Positions 43,850 through 51,933 of a stretch of 64,000 nucleotides of DNA are shown here, piece after piece. A program made the translations under genes and the position numbers. The notes under the pieces were generated by a model. That model ran no database searches and had not been told where the DNA came from. It saw nothing but the letters and a program-made list of their open reading frames with translations. Numbering within the stretch: the stretch's first letter is position 1; the number at the start of each line of letters is the position of its first letter. This DNA is from Lewinella sp. LCG006 (GTDB lineage Bacteria > Bacteroidota > Bacteroidia > Chitinophagales > Saprospiraceae), in contig NZ_CP160680.1 of assembly GCF_040784935.1 (NCBI RefSeq), positions 2,636,501 to 2,700,500 of the forward strand. Direction: 5' to 3'.

Positions 43850-45964
43850 TTAATCTTCAATGGCGATACGCTCCAGCTCGATGATATCGTGCATGATGGA
43901 GAGTACTTCGTAGATGTAAAGATCTTTGGAAACGCCTTTGAGGAAATCTTCGTTACGCGCCTTTTTGCTTTCATCCGCAGCAAAAGTCGGCAGGTCTACC
44001 TCCAGGTTGCGAGCGCTTGGGATAATGACCTCGTCGAAGAGGTTCTTGAAGCGATCAGCATCTGCAGTACGCGCAGCTTCGAGGCTTTGGTAGTCCTGTA
44101 GGTTGAGCGGGTAATCTGTCAGATCGCGTAGTTTTTGCAAACGAGCAGCGTTGGCTTGTATCTTGCCAAATACCTCGTTTTTAGCAACGCGAGCTTTGCT
44201 ACGGGCTTCAATTTGCTCCAGGTGCGACATGCTCAACACCTTCTGCTCATAATCCACGGCCGCAATTTCGGTCCACGGCATAGCGTACTCCTCTTCTTTT
44301 TCCCCTGTTTCAATGTAAGCGTAGCTGTCAGGCAGGATGATATCGGGGGTTACACCACGCAATTGGGTAGAACCACCATCGATACGGTAGAATTTCTGTG
44401 TCGTCAATTTCACTTGTCCGAGTGGCTTCACGTTTTCAAAACCACGCAAGGTGCGATCAAGGTCGATAAAACGTTGTACGGTACCCTTACCAAAGGTAGA
44501 ATTGCTACCCACAATGACCGCACGGCCATAGTCTTGTAAAGCTGCGGCAAGAATCTCACTTGCACTGGCGCTAAAGTTATTGACCATCACTACCAGTGGG
44601 CCGTCGTATTGTACTTGTGGATCAACATCCATTAGTACTTCAGGCTCGTAATCACGTGATTTTACCTGAACAATAGGACCACGCTCGATGAAGAAACCCG
44701 ACATTTTCACTACGTCGCGGAGGCTACCACCACCATTATTACGTAGGTCGAGGATGATACCATCAACGCCAGCATTTTTGAGTTTACTAAGCTCCTTTTC
44801 CACATCGTCGGCGCAGTGGCGACCGTCACGATCCTGGAAATCAGCATAGAAGCTGGGCAGGGAAATATAACCAATTTTCTCGCCGGGTGCCTGACCATCG
44901 ATGATGAGTGATTTGGCAAAGCTTTCGTCTAAAATCACAATATCACGCGTGATAGTAATTTCTTTTTCGCTGCCATCAACTTTCTTAACGGTAAGGATAA
45001 CTTTAGTGTCCTTGCTCCCGCGAATTTGAGAAACCACATCGTCAATGACCATGCCTTTGATATCTACAGGGGCCTCGCCCTCTTGGGCTACTTTAGTGAT
45101 AATGTCGTTGGCTTCCAATTCCTTGCCTTTCCAGGCGGGGCCACCGACTACGATTTCCGTAACCTTGGTATAGTCGCCTTCGGTAAGAAGACGAGCACCA
45201 ATACCTTCCAACTTACCACTAAAGCGGATGTCGAAGTTTTCTTTATCGATCGGCTTGTAGTAGCTGGTGTGTGGGTCAAAGACACTGGTGAAAGCGTTGA
45301 GGTACTGGCTCATCCGATCCTCGCGATCCAGCTTGATCAGGCGATCAAACCAACGATCAAACATCGTCATTACGTCGGCACGTGCCTTTGCTTCTAATTC
45401 CTCATTTGTTTTTCCGGCAAAATCTTCTTCGCCTTTTTCTCTTTTATCAATGGCTTCGGCGTACCGGTCAAGCGTTTCGTACTTGAGGTATTTTTGCCAG
45501 TATTGCCACAGCTCTTTTTCATCGCTGGCGTAGGCACGCTTTTCTCCGTCAAGCTCTACCGACTCTCCGGTGGAGAAATCGAAGGGCGTCGCAAGGATAT
45601 CTTTGTAGTACCCTTGAGCCCGTACCAGTGCTTTGTCCATCAACTCTTGGGTAAGGTTGAAGAAGGTAAACTTACTATCATTGATTTGATCATCAATGTC
45701 GTGGCGGTATTTCTCCAACTGGGCTACTTCCTTAGCGGTGAGGAAACGTTTGCCGCCATCAATACCATCTAGATAGAGGTCGTAAATTTTTTCGGAAAAG
45801 TTATCGTCAATATCCTGGGGGCTATAGTGGTAGCGCTCCATGCCTTTGACGAGGGTCTGTAAGAGAACGGCTTCCTTTTGCTCGTCGCTTAACTGTGGGT
45901 ACATGAATGCTGCAAGCATTAATACAGCAACCAGCGAAAAGAAAATTGATTTTTTGAAGTTCAT
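43850..45964 (-). CDS. prc: Carboxy-terminal processing protease (S41 family, Prc-like)
   Basis: 704 residues from the ATG at 45964 (MNFKKSIFFSLVAVLMLAAF signal/anchor); the frame extends upstream to 46144 without family similarity. It has an N-terminal helical domain, a PDZ domain (GKLEGIGARLLTEG..., ELEANDIITKV), and an S41 core with IILDLRNNGGGSL, the nucleophile in NFSASASEILAAALQ and the catalytic Lys in NSTFGKGTVQ. A C-terminal DUF3340-like helical region ends the protein. It degrades tagged or misfolded periplasmic proteins. Monocistronic, divergent from trhO. Confidence 0.94.
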   Translation of the reverse strand: MNFKKSIFFSLVAVLMLAAFMYPQLSDEQKEAVLLQTLVKGMERYHYSPQDIDDNFSEKIYDLYLDGIDGGKRFLTAKEVAQLEKYRHDIDDQINDSKFTFFNLTQELMDKALVRAQGYYKDILATPFDFSTGESVELDGEKRAYASDEKELWQYWQKYLKYETLDRYAEAIDKREKGEEDFAGKTNEELEAKARADVMTMFDRWFDRLIKLDREDRMSQYLNAFTSVFDPHTSYYKPIDKENFDIRFSGKLEGIGARLLTEGDYTKVTEIVVGGPAWKGKELEANDIITKVAQEGEAPVDIKGMVIDDVVSQIRGSKDTKVILTVKKVDGSEKEITITRDIVILDESFAKSLIIDGQAPGEKIGYISLPSFYADFQDRDGRHCADDVEKELSKLKNAGVDGIILDLRNNGGGSLRDVVKMSGFFIERGPIVQVKSRDYEPEVLMDVDPQVQYDGPLVVMVNNFSASASEILAAALQDYGRAVIVGSNSTFGKGTVQRFIDLDRTLRGFENVKPLGQVKLTTQKFYRIDGGSTQLRGVTPDIILPDSYAYIETGEKEEEYAMPWTEIAAVDYEQKVLSMSHLEQIEARSKARVAKNEVFGKIQANAARLQKLRDLTDYPLNLQDYQSLEAARTADADRFKNLFDEVIIPSARNLEVDLPTFAADESKKARNEDFLKGVSKDLYIYEVLSIMHDIIELERIAIED

Positions 45965-46096
45965 ATAACTGTATTTTGTCGGATCTAGACTTAAGACGAT
46001 AAGCAGCGTAAAAAGATACTGCTGAAATCTTTTGTAATTAACAAATATGTATCTTAAAAATTGTGCAAATAAGTACTTTGCTGTAACGATTGATGT

Positions 46097-46104
46097 CAAA
46101 AATA
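46097..46104 (-). promoter_or_regulatory. Candidate -7 box for the S41 protease gene
   Basis: On the minus strand the bases read TATTTTTG, an exact TAnnTTTG match, about 130 nt before the start at 45964. A -33 partner is not clear. Confidence 0.3.
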
Positions 46105-46217
46105 GCTGATTTGCATCGAATGTTACACTCGTCGACTTATTCATTTACCACAATGAATACCTTATCTGTTGTTAAATGGTTTTCCAAAACCATGCCAAAG
46201 CTCAATTTTAACGCTTA

Positions 46218-46241
46218 TTTGACGAACTCTGCCTATCTTTG
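46218..46241 (+). promoter_or_regulatory. Candidate promoter for trhO
   Basis: TATCTTTG at 46234-46241 matches the Bacteroidota -7 box exactly, with a TTTG at about 46218-46221 upstream. The leader before the start at 46322 would be about 75 nt and contains a small TGGGCA...TGCCCA hairpin. Confidence 0.5.
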
Positions 46242-46321
46242 CTCCTGTAATTGGGCAGCAAGCTTGCAACTTGCCCATTCTGCGAAAGCAGGATCATTAG
46301 CTTAACTACAGTAAAAATAAC

Positions 46322-47365
46322 ATGTCAAGACGTTTACACAACCTCGTCAATAACGACGAGCTCAAGCGCCGTATGGAAACCTCCGAGGAGGCGCGAACCA
46401 CCCTTTCTTTCTATCAGTATCACCAAATCGATAATCCCCAGGCTTTTCGCGATCAACTCTTCAGAGATTGGTCTAAGCTTGGTGTTTTTGGCCGTATCTA
46501 CGTCGCCAAAGAGGGCATCAATGGTCAGATTTCAGTACCCACTGCTGGTTTTGAAGCGTTCAAGGCGGAGATGTTCCGTATTCCATTTTTAAATGGTATC
46601 CGCCTGAATATCGCGATTGACGACGATGGGAAGTCTTTTTACAAGCTGAAAATAAAAGTCCGCGACAAGATTGTTGCGGATGGACTTGATGATGAAACTT
46701 TCGACGTGACCAAGCGCGGCAAGCATCTTTCGGCACGCGAGGTGAACGAATTGATGGCGAGGGAAGATGCCATTGTCGTGGACATGCGTAATCACTACGA
46801 AAGCGAAGTGGGCTACTTCAAGGATGCTATCCGTCCAGACGTGGAGACCTTCCGAGAAGCCCTTCCCCTGGTGGAAGACATGCTACAAGACGCCAAGGAT
46901 AAACCCATTATCATGTACTGTACGGGAGGGATTCGCTGTGAAAAAGCCAGTGCCTACTACCTACATAAAGGTTTCGAAGCGGTACACATGATTGATGGCG
47001 GCATCATAGAATACGCCCGCCAGTGCGAAGAAGAAGGTCTGGAGAACCAGTTTCTAGGCAAAAATTTCGTCTTTGATGAGCGACTGGGCGAGCGTATTTC
47101 CGGTGAAATCGTTTCCAAGTGCCACCAGTGTGGCAAACCCAGCGATACCCACACCAACTGCGTGAATACGGCTTGCCATATTCTTTTCATTCAGTGCGAA
47201 GAATGTGCAGAAAAGCACCAGGGCTGTTGTTCGAAAGAATGCACCGATTTCGCCGCGCTGCCCGAAGAAGAACAGGAACGCCTGCGCCCAACGATGAGCT
47301 TCAACGGGACGAAGTTTGGGAAAGGCCGCTATAAGGCCAATCGGCAGAGTGATCCGGTGATTTAA
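46322..47365 (+). CDS. trhO: tRNA uridine 5-hydroxylase TrhO (rhodanese-like, YceA family)
   Basis: 347 residues. An N-terminal acylphosphatase-like domain (GVFGRIYVAKEGINGQISVP) and a rhodanese domain with the active-site loop MYCTGGIRCEKAS (about 198-210) are followed by a C-terminal Cys-rich region (CHQCGKPSDTHTNCVNTACH, QCEECAEKHQGCCSKEC) that probably binds zinc. TrhO is known to make 5-hydroxyuridine at the tRNA wobble position with oxygen. rsmI follows after 25 nt, giving a small RNA-modification pair. Confidence 0.95.
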   Translation: MSRRLHNLVNNDELKRRMETSEEARTTLSFYQYHQIDNPQAFRDQLFRDWSKLGVFGRIYVAKEGINGQISVPTAGFEAFKAEMFRIPFLNGIRLNIAIDDDGKSFYKLKIKVRDKIVADGLDDETFDVTKRGKHLSAREVNELMAREDAIVVDMRNHYESEVGYFKDAIRPDVETFREALPLVEDMLQDAKDKPIIMYCTGGIRCEKASAYYLHKGFEAVHMIDGGIIEYARQCEEEGLENQFLGKNFVFDERLGERISGEIVSKCHQCGKPSDTHTNCVNTACHILFIQCEECAEKHQGCCSKECTDFAALPEEEQERLRPTMSFNGTKFGKGRYKANRQSDPVI

Positions 47366-47390
47366 AAACAGCTTCTAATTTTAGTAAACT

Positions 47391-48065
47391 ATGTCCGGTA
47401 AACTCTATCTCGTTCCTACGCCCATCGGCAACCTTGAGGATATGACCTTGCGGGCATTACGTATCTTGAAGGAAGTCGCGCTGATATTGGCGGAGGACAC
47501 CCGCACCAGCAAACGCCTCTTGCAGCATTATGAGATAGAGACGCCGCTAAGGGCTTTTCACGCCCATAACGAGCACAAAGTGACCGACCGACTGGTGGCA
47601 GAGCTACAAGCAGGAGCGGAGTGGGCGCTGGTCACCGATGCCGGAAGCCCGGGGATCAGTGATCCTGGATTTTTGTTGGTGCGCGCTTGTGTAGAAGCTG
47701 GGGTACGGGTGGAAGCATTGCCCGGAGCTACGGCACTCATCCCGGCGCTGACCGCCTCGGGTTTACCCGCCGATAAGTTTCATTTTGAAGGATTTTTGCC
47801 CCATAAGAAAGGCCGCCAGACACGGTTGCAATACCTGGCGGAGTTGCCGGTGACTTTTGTGATGTACGAATCACCCTATCGCCTGGTCAAGTGCCTGGAT
47901 CAATTGATTGAGCAATGCGGGCCCGAGAGAACGGCCTGCGTGGCACGCGAACTCACAAAAATGTTCGAAGAAGTAAAAACGGCTACCCTACAAGAACTCG
48001 CGGATTACTACCGGGACAAGGACAAGGTCAAAGGCGAGATTGTATTGGTGGTAGCGGGGAAGTAA
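47391..48065 (+). CDS. rsmI: 16S rRNA (cytidine-1402-2'-O)-methyltransferase RsmI
   Basis: 224 residues, a tetrapyrrole-methylase fold. Motifs are LVPTPIGNLEDMTLRALRI, EDTRTSKRLLQHYEI, VTDAGSPGISDPGF, ALPGATALIPALTASGL and FEGFLPHKKGRQ. It methylates C1402 in the ribosomal P-site region. It is shorter than E. coli RsmI because the C-terminal extension is missing, which is normal in this phylum. It ends 4 nt before the convergent lipoprotein gene, with no room for a terminator. Confidence 0.96.
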   Translation: MSGKLYLVPTPIGNLEDMTLRALRILKEVALILAEDTRTSKRLLQHYEIETPLRAFHAHNEHKVTDRLVAELQAGAEWALVTDAGSPGISDPGFLLVRACVEAGVRVEALPGATALIPALTASGLPADKFHFEGFLPHKKGRQTRLQYLAELPVTFVMYESPYRLVKCLDQLIEQCGPERTACVARELTKMFEEVKTATLQELADYYRDKDKVKGEIVLVVAGK

Positions 48066-48069
48066 TTCT

Positions 48070-48471
48070 TTAAGGGCTGACAATCAACCTGTTTTTCGTC
48101 AACTCCAAAATCTCCAAATCGGCAACTATCACTTGGTCAGTGTCGTAAATTTTCAGGTGAGCATTTCCCGCATCGTATTCCCAGGTTCCGGTAAGGGAAT
48201 AGTGGGCATCATTGGGAGCTAATACCATGTAGGTACAGACGCCTCCTTCCTGGAATTCGTAAGTGGCTCGGAACCTGCTGATAGGCAGATCAGAAAAATC
48301 ACAAGGTTGGAAATAACGCCCTTCTTCCAGTAGCTCTTCGTGAACGTGTGTCCAGCAATTCAACAATAATTCAGTATCGAAAATGGCTGCGTCTTTGGCC
48401 TGATCACAGGCTGTAAATCCTGTTGAAAGTAGGATGAATGAAAACCCCAGGAGGAAATATATTGACTTCAT
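48070..48471 (-). CDS. Small predicted lipoprotein
   Basis: 133 residues from the ATG at 48471 (MKSIYFLLGFSFILLSTGFTAC); the frame stays open upstream, but the lipobox STGFTAC at residues 16-22 fixes the start. The mature part resembles a lipocalin-like or calycin-type beta fold (RATYEFQEGGVCTYM, YSLTGTWEYDAGNAHLKIY), with paired cysteines. The function is unknown. It is divergent from the TetR gene across 105 nt holding a strong dyad, so it may be under TetR control. Confidence 0.8.
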   Translation of the reverse strand: MKSIYFLLGFSFILLSTGFTACDQAKDAAIFDTELLLNCWTHVHEELLEEGRYFQPCDFSDLPISRFRATYEFQEGGVCTYMVLAPNDAHYSLTGTWEYDAGNAHLKIYDTDQVIVADLEILELTKNRLIVSP

Positions 48472-48550
48472 CGGTATTTTTCTTTTAAAGACAGGGCTTG
48501 TGCTAAAATAGGTTGGGTTGTACTTGCATTGAATTTCTAAAATCATTAAC

Positions 48551-48572
48551 TTACCGACCGAACGGTTAGTAA
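48551..48572. promoter_or_regulatory. TetR-type operator dyad
   Basis: TTACCGACCGAACGGTTAGT and the next AA form a near-perfect dyad (ACCGACCG / CGGTTAGT half-sites) of the kind bound by AcrR/TetR regulators. It overlaps the region between the divergent lipoprotein and TetR genes, 5 nt before the TetR ATG. The position fits autorepression. Confidence 0.75.
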
Positions 48573-48576
48573 AGTT

Positions 48577-49134
48577 ATGCCTGTACAAAAAACAACAAGA
48601 GAAGATATCCTTCAGCGCTGCTGGGAAGTGATCAATTTGCATGGTTACAAAGGTTCTTCTATCAGTATGCTGGCCAAGGCTGCGGGCCTGGGTAAGGCTG
48701 GTCTACTCCATCATTTTGGTTCTAAAGAAGACCTGATGCATGAGGTTTTAGAATTTTCTATGGATTTTTTCCGTAGTTACGTGCTGGCTGTCGCAGATGA
48801 GGAGCCGCTGCCTTTGGAGCAGCGCTTAGAGAAAATGCTCCGTCGTCAGAACCGTTTGGCAAAAATAGACCAACGCGGCTGTTTTTTTACCAATGTAATT
48901 ATGGAGATGGGCCAGGAAGGGATTCACAATGAATTGCTGATGGCTTTTTACGACGAGTGGAAGCAAACTTTTGCTCGCCTGTTAGGGAACGTTTTGCCTG
49001 AGGAAAAGGCGAAAGAACAGGCTTACCTAATGCTGTTACAATACGAAGGTGCGATCACGCTTTACAAGCTCACCGGCGATGAAATGCACTTGGAGTCATT
49101 TGTAGATCGCTATGTGCAAATCTTAAGCTTATGA
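48577..49134 (+). CDS. TetR/AcrR-family transcriptional regulator
   Basis: 185 residues. The N-terminal TetR HTH (about 6-52) reads TREDILQRCWEVINLHGYKG, SISMLAKAAGLGKAGLLHHF, GSKEDLMHEVLEF. The C-terminal ligand domain includes RGCFFTNVIMEMGQEG, usual for the YxaF/LmrA-type subgroup. It very likely binds the dyad at 48551-48572. The stop overlaps the start of the hydrolase gene by 4 nt (ATGA), so the two are translationally coupled; the regulator may sense the hydrolase's substrate. Confidence 0.94.
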   Translation: MPVQKTTREDILQRCWEVINLHGYKGSSISMLAKAAGLGKAGLLHHFGSKEDLMHEVLEFSMDFFRSYVLAVADEEPLPLEQRLEKMLRRQNRLAKIDQRGCFFTNVIMEMGQEGIHNELLMAFYDEWKQTFARLLGNVLPEEKAKEQAYLMLLQYEGAITLYKLTGDEMHLESFVDRYVQILSL

Positions 49135-50057
49135 ATTATCAACAACTTATCTTCAAAACAATGGGGTTGGGTATCAACTTCTACGCTTTATTCAGCAAAA
49201 AGCGAGCAGGAAAGAAGGTTTACCAACTTTTCACCACGCCACCCAAACCGCAATTGCGGGAGAAGGAGCTCGATTTTCTAGCCACAGCCACGCGCTTTAA
49301 TTCGGAGCGTGGAGGGCGGAAAATTGTAGAGTACCATTGGGGAGTAGAGGGGAGCCCTTACATTTTGCTGAGTTACGGATGGGGGTATAATTCGGGGCGT
49401 TGGCGCTACTTTGTGGGGCCTTTGGTGGAAGCGGGATATCGGGTGATTGCGTACGACCCACCGGGGCATGGGCAGGCTGTTAGGGAGCAGTTGGATTTTG
49501 TAAACAATGTTGACATTATTGCAGCTTTGATTCGCCATTACGGTCGGCCGGAAATAATGATTGGCCATTCCTTTGGTGGATCGAGTAGTGTGCAAGCTAT
49601 GGCGGTGTTGCCCCAGTCACTTCACCCACAACGGATGGTGGTCATGGGGGCTTTTAGCAATGCTCAGACCAGCGTTTTTCGATCGTTGAAAAACGGTTTA
49701 GGTTTGACCGCGTCGGTATACCAAGTGTTTGAAAACTGTATTCAAACAGCGGCGGGAAATCGCTTTCGTTCTTTTGATATTGGCCGCGGGACGGCAGCTT
49801 TGGGGCATATTTCCGCGCTGATTGTTCACGACCCTCAAGATAAGGTTACCTCTGGCAACCAGGCTCTAGGTTTTCATGCTTATTGGCCAGGGAGTGCCCT
49901 GTACTTACCGCTAGGCGCCAAGCATCACCTGGGGACACCGCGGGTGACGAAGGCGATAATTGATTTTGCTTTGTACGGCAATTTGCCCCAAACTGCTACC
50001 GTGCAGGAGCGTCCATTGCCAGAAAGCTATGAATTAGCGACTTTTTACAAAAGGTAA
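49131..50057 (+). CDS. Alpha/beta hydrolase coupled to TetR
   Basis: 308 residues. The hydrolase fold shows the oxyanion-hole region LLSYGWGYNSGRW, VIAYDPPGHGQA, the nucleophile elbow GHSFGG, an acid in LIVHDPQDKVTS and a His in AKHHLGTPRV. The N-terminal ~50 residues (YALFSKKRAGKKVYQLF) form a lid or amphipathic lead. The start overlaps the TetR stop. The substrate is unknown; lipophilic esters are plausible since TetR partners often handle such compounds. Confidence 0.9.
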   Translation: MNYQQLIFKTMGLGINFYALFSKKRAGKKVYQLFTTPPKPQLREKELDFLATATRFNSERGGRKIVEYHWGVEGSPYILLSYGWGYNSGRWRYFVGPLVEAGYRVIAYDPPGHGQAVREQLDFVNNVDIIAALIRHYGRPEIMIGHSFGGSSSVQAMAVLPQSLHPQRMVVMGAFSNAQTSVFRSLKNGLGLTASVYQVFENCIQTAAGNRFRSFDIGRGTAALGHISALIVHDPQDKVTSGNQALGFHAYWPGSALYLPLGAKHHLGTPRVTKAIIDFALYGNLPQTATVQERPLPESYELATFYKR

Positions 50058-50071
50058 GCCCCTTTATTCCT

Positions 50072-50260
50072 TAGTATTGCGCAGAAAATAAACTGCGATT
50101 TAGCTACGCTGCTTCTTCGAGGTTTCTAAGGTTTTCCAAATAGTTAAAACGCCTGTCCGGCTGGCCAGACGGGCTTTAAATGAAGTGCTTATTCAACTAT
50201 TTGAAAAACAAACCACGAAGTAGCCGTGAAGCGAATCGCTTTTTATTTTCGTGCTGTTCC
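50072..50260. repeat. MITE-like palindromic element, copy 2 (upstream of asnS, inverted)
   Basis: The minus strand reads GGAACAGCACGAAAATAAAA, then the core TTCAAATAGTTGAATAAGC, CTTCATTTAAA and TTTTAACTATTTGG, and ends GCGCAATACTA, as in copy 1 at 35158-35283. This copy is longer (about 189 bp) because an extra GC-rich hairpin (CCTGTCCGGCTGGCCAGACG) sits at the centre and the arms differ. It begins 15 nt after the hydrolase stop. Confidence 0.72.
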
Positions 50261-50283
50261 TTACTCATTTCCCCGCTTCTTTC

Positions 50284-50291
50284 TATCTTCG
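50284..50291 (+). promoter_or_regulatory. Candidate -7 box for asnS
   Basis: TATCTTCG differs from TAnnTTTG at one position and lies about 90 nt before the asnS start at 50381, just outside the repeat element. A weak call on consensus alone. Confidence 0.3.
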
Positions 50292-50380
50292 CGCTTTATT
50301 TTGAATAGCCTCCAGCGTAGTAACGGGAACGGTATCCGATCTCAGTACGTTAGTGTCTGCTATAAAAAAGATAAGCGGGA

Positions 50381-51814
50381 ATGATTACCAGAACAGAAAT
50401 CGCAAAAATCTTACAGAACCCCCCGATTGATTCCGACGTAACGGTCATGGGTTGGGTACGTGCTTACCGGGGCCGGCGCTTTATTGCGTTGTACGATGGT
50501 TCTACTTCAGAAACTTTACAGATCGTTGTGGACTTTGAAAGTTTCCCGGAAGATTTAATCAATAAGATCAAATTTCACGCCTGTATCAGTGTTACGGGAA
50601 CTGTGGTCGAAAGCCAGGGAAGTGGGCAGGCCGTAGAAATTGTAGCCAAAGAAGTAGAAATCTTGGGCGAGAATAATCTGGAAGAATACCCCCTGCAAGC
50701 AAAGAAGCAAACGGTAGAGTTTCTGCGGGAACAAGCGCACCTGCGGATGCGTACGGCTACGTTTAGTTCTGTGTTTCGTATTCGGCACGCCGTGGCTTAC
50801 GCCGTAAACAAATATTTCAACGATCGTGGCTACTACTACCTGCATACGCCAATCATCACGGGCAGCGATGCCGAAGGTGCTGGTGAGATGTTTCGGGTGA
50901 GCACCCTTGATCCTGAAAACTTGCCACGTACGGAAGACGGGGCGATTGACTATAGCAAAGATTTTTTTGGTAAACCTACCAACCTGACCGTTTCGGGCCA
51001 GCTACAGGCGGAGATTGGCGCCATGTCGTTGGGTAAGGTCTACACTTTTGGACCTACTTTCCGTGCGGAAAACTCCAATACGACCCGCCATTTGTCGGAA
51101 TTTTGGATGATTGAGCCAGAAGCTGCATTCTTCGATTTGGAGAACGATATGGACTTGGCAGAAGACTTTGTCAAGTACCTGATCAACTACGTACTGGATA
51201 ACTTCGATGGTGATCTTCAATTGTTGGATAAGCGCATCCAAGAGGCTGAGAAAAACCTGCCGCAAGCGGATCGTCGCCCGATGGGATTGATCGAAATGCT
51301 GCGTTTCGTGGTAGACAATGATTTTGCCCGGATCACTTATACCGAAGCGGTAAATATGCTTCGCAATAGCAAGCCTTTCAAAAAAGGAAAATTTGAGTTT
51401 GAGCCTGTTTGGGGAGCAGACTTACAAGCTGAGCACGAGCGCTTTTTGGTGGAGAAGGAATTTAAAAAGCCCGTTATCGTTCGGGATTATCCCAAAGACA
51501 TTAAGGCCTTCTACATGCGCATGAACGACGACAATAATACCGTTGCCGCCATGGATGTGCTTTTCCCCTATATTGGTGAAGTCATTGGTGGATCACAGCG
51601 GGAAGAACGGGAGAGTATGCTACGTAAGCGGATGCACGAAATGAACATCCCCGAAGAAGAACTTTGGTGGTACATGGACTTGCGCCGTTTTGGCGGAGCT
51701 CCACACGCTGGATTCGGCCTTGGCTTTGAGCGTATGGTACAATTTATTACAGGAATAACGAATATCCGTGATGTAATTCCATTCCCGCGAGCGCCGCGTA
51801 CGGCGGAGTTTTAA
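50381..51814 (+). CDS. asnS: Asparagine--tRNA ligase
   Basis: 477 residues. The N-terminal OB-fold anticodon-binding domain (VTVMGWVRAYRGRRFIALYD) is followed by a class II core: motif 1 region (FRIRHAVAYAVNKYFNDRGY), motif 2 (TFRAENSNTTRHLSEFWMIE) and motif 3 (GFGLGFERMVQFITG, with the ATP-binding Arg). The asparagine-type signature AENSNTTRHL separates it from AspRS. It charges tRNA-Asn directly. Convergent with the EF-G paralogue across a bidirectional terminator. Confidence 0.98.
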   Translation: MITRTEIAKILQNPPIDSDVTVMGWVRAYRGRRFIALYDGSTSETLQIVVDFESFPEDLINKIKFHACISVTGTVVESQGSGQAVEIVAKEVEILGENNLEEYPLQAKKQTVEFLREQAHLRMRTATFSSVFRIRHAVAYAVNKYFNDRGYYYLHTPIITGSDAEGAGEMFRVSTLDPENLPRTEDGAIDYSKDFFGKPTNLTVSGQLQAEIGAMSLGKVYTFGPTFRAENSNTTRHLSEFWMIEPEAAFFDLENDMDLAEDFVKYLINYVLDNFDGDLQLLDKRIQEAEKNLPQADRRPMGLIEMLRFVVDNDFARITYTEAVNMLRNSKPFKKGKFEFEPVWGADLQAEHERFLVEKEFKKPVIVRDYPKDIKAFYMRMNDDNNTVAAMDVLFPYIGEVIGGSQREERESMLRKRMHEMNIPEEELWWYMDLRRFGGAPHAGFGLGFERMVQFITGITNIRDVIPFPRAPRTAEF

Positions 51815-51865
51815 GAAACAAGATTTGTGTCTACCCCAGTACTACCTGGTGGAAGACCATTAATC

Positions 51866-51899
51866 AATAGGGGCGTAGTCGGGAGACTACGACCCTATT
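51866..51899. terminator. Bidirectional terminator between asnS and the EF-G-like gene
   Basis: AATAGGGGCGTAGTC (51866-51880) pairs with GACTACGACCCTATT (51885-51899) with one mismatch around a GGGA loop, at a convergent junction. Confidence 0.75.
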
Positions 51900-51933
51900 T
51901 GTATAAATACATTTATGTATTTACCACGCAGGA

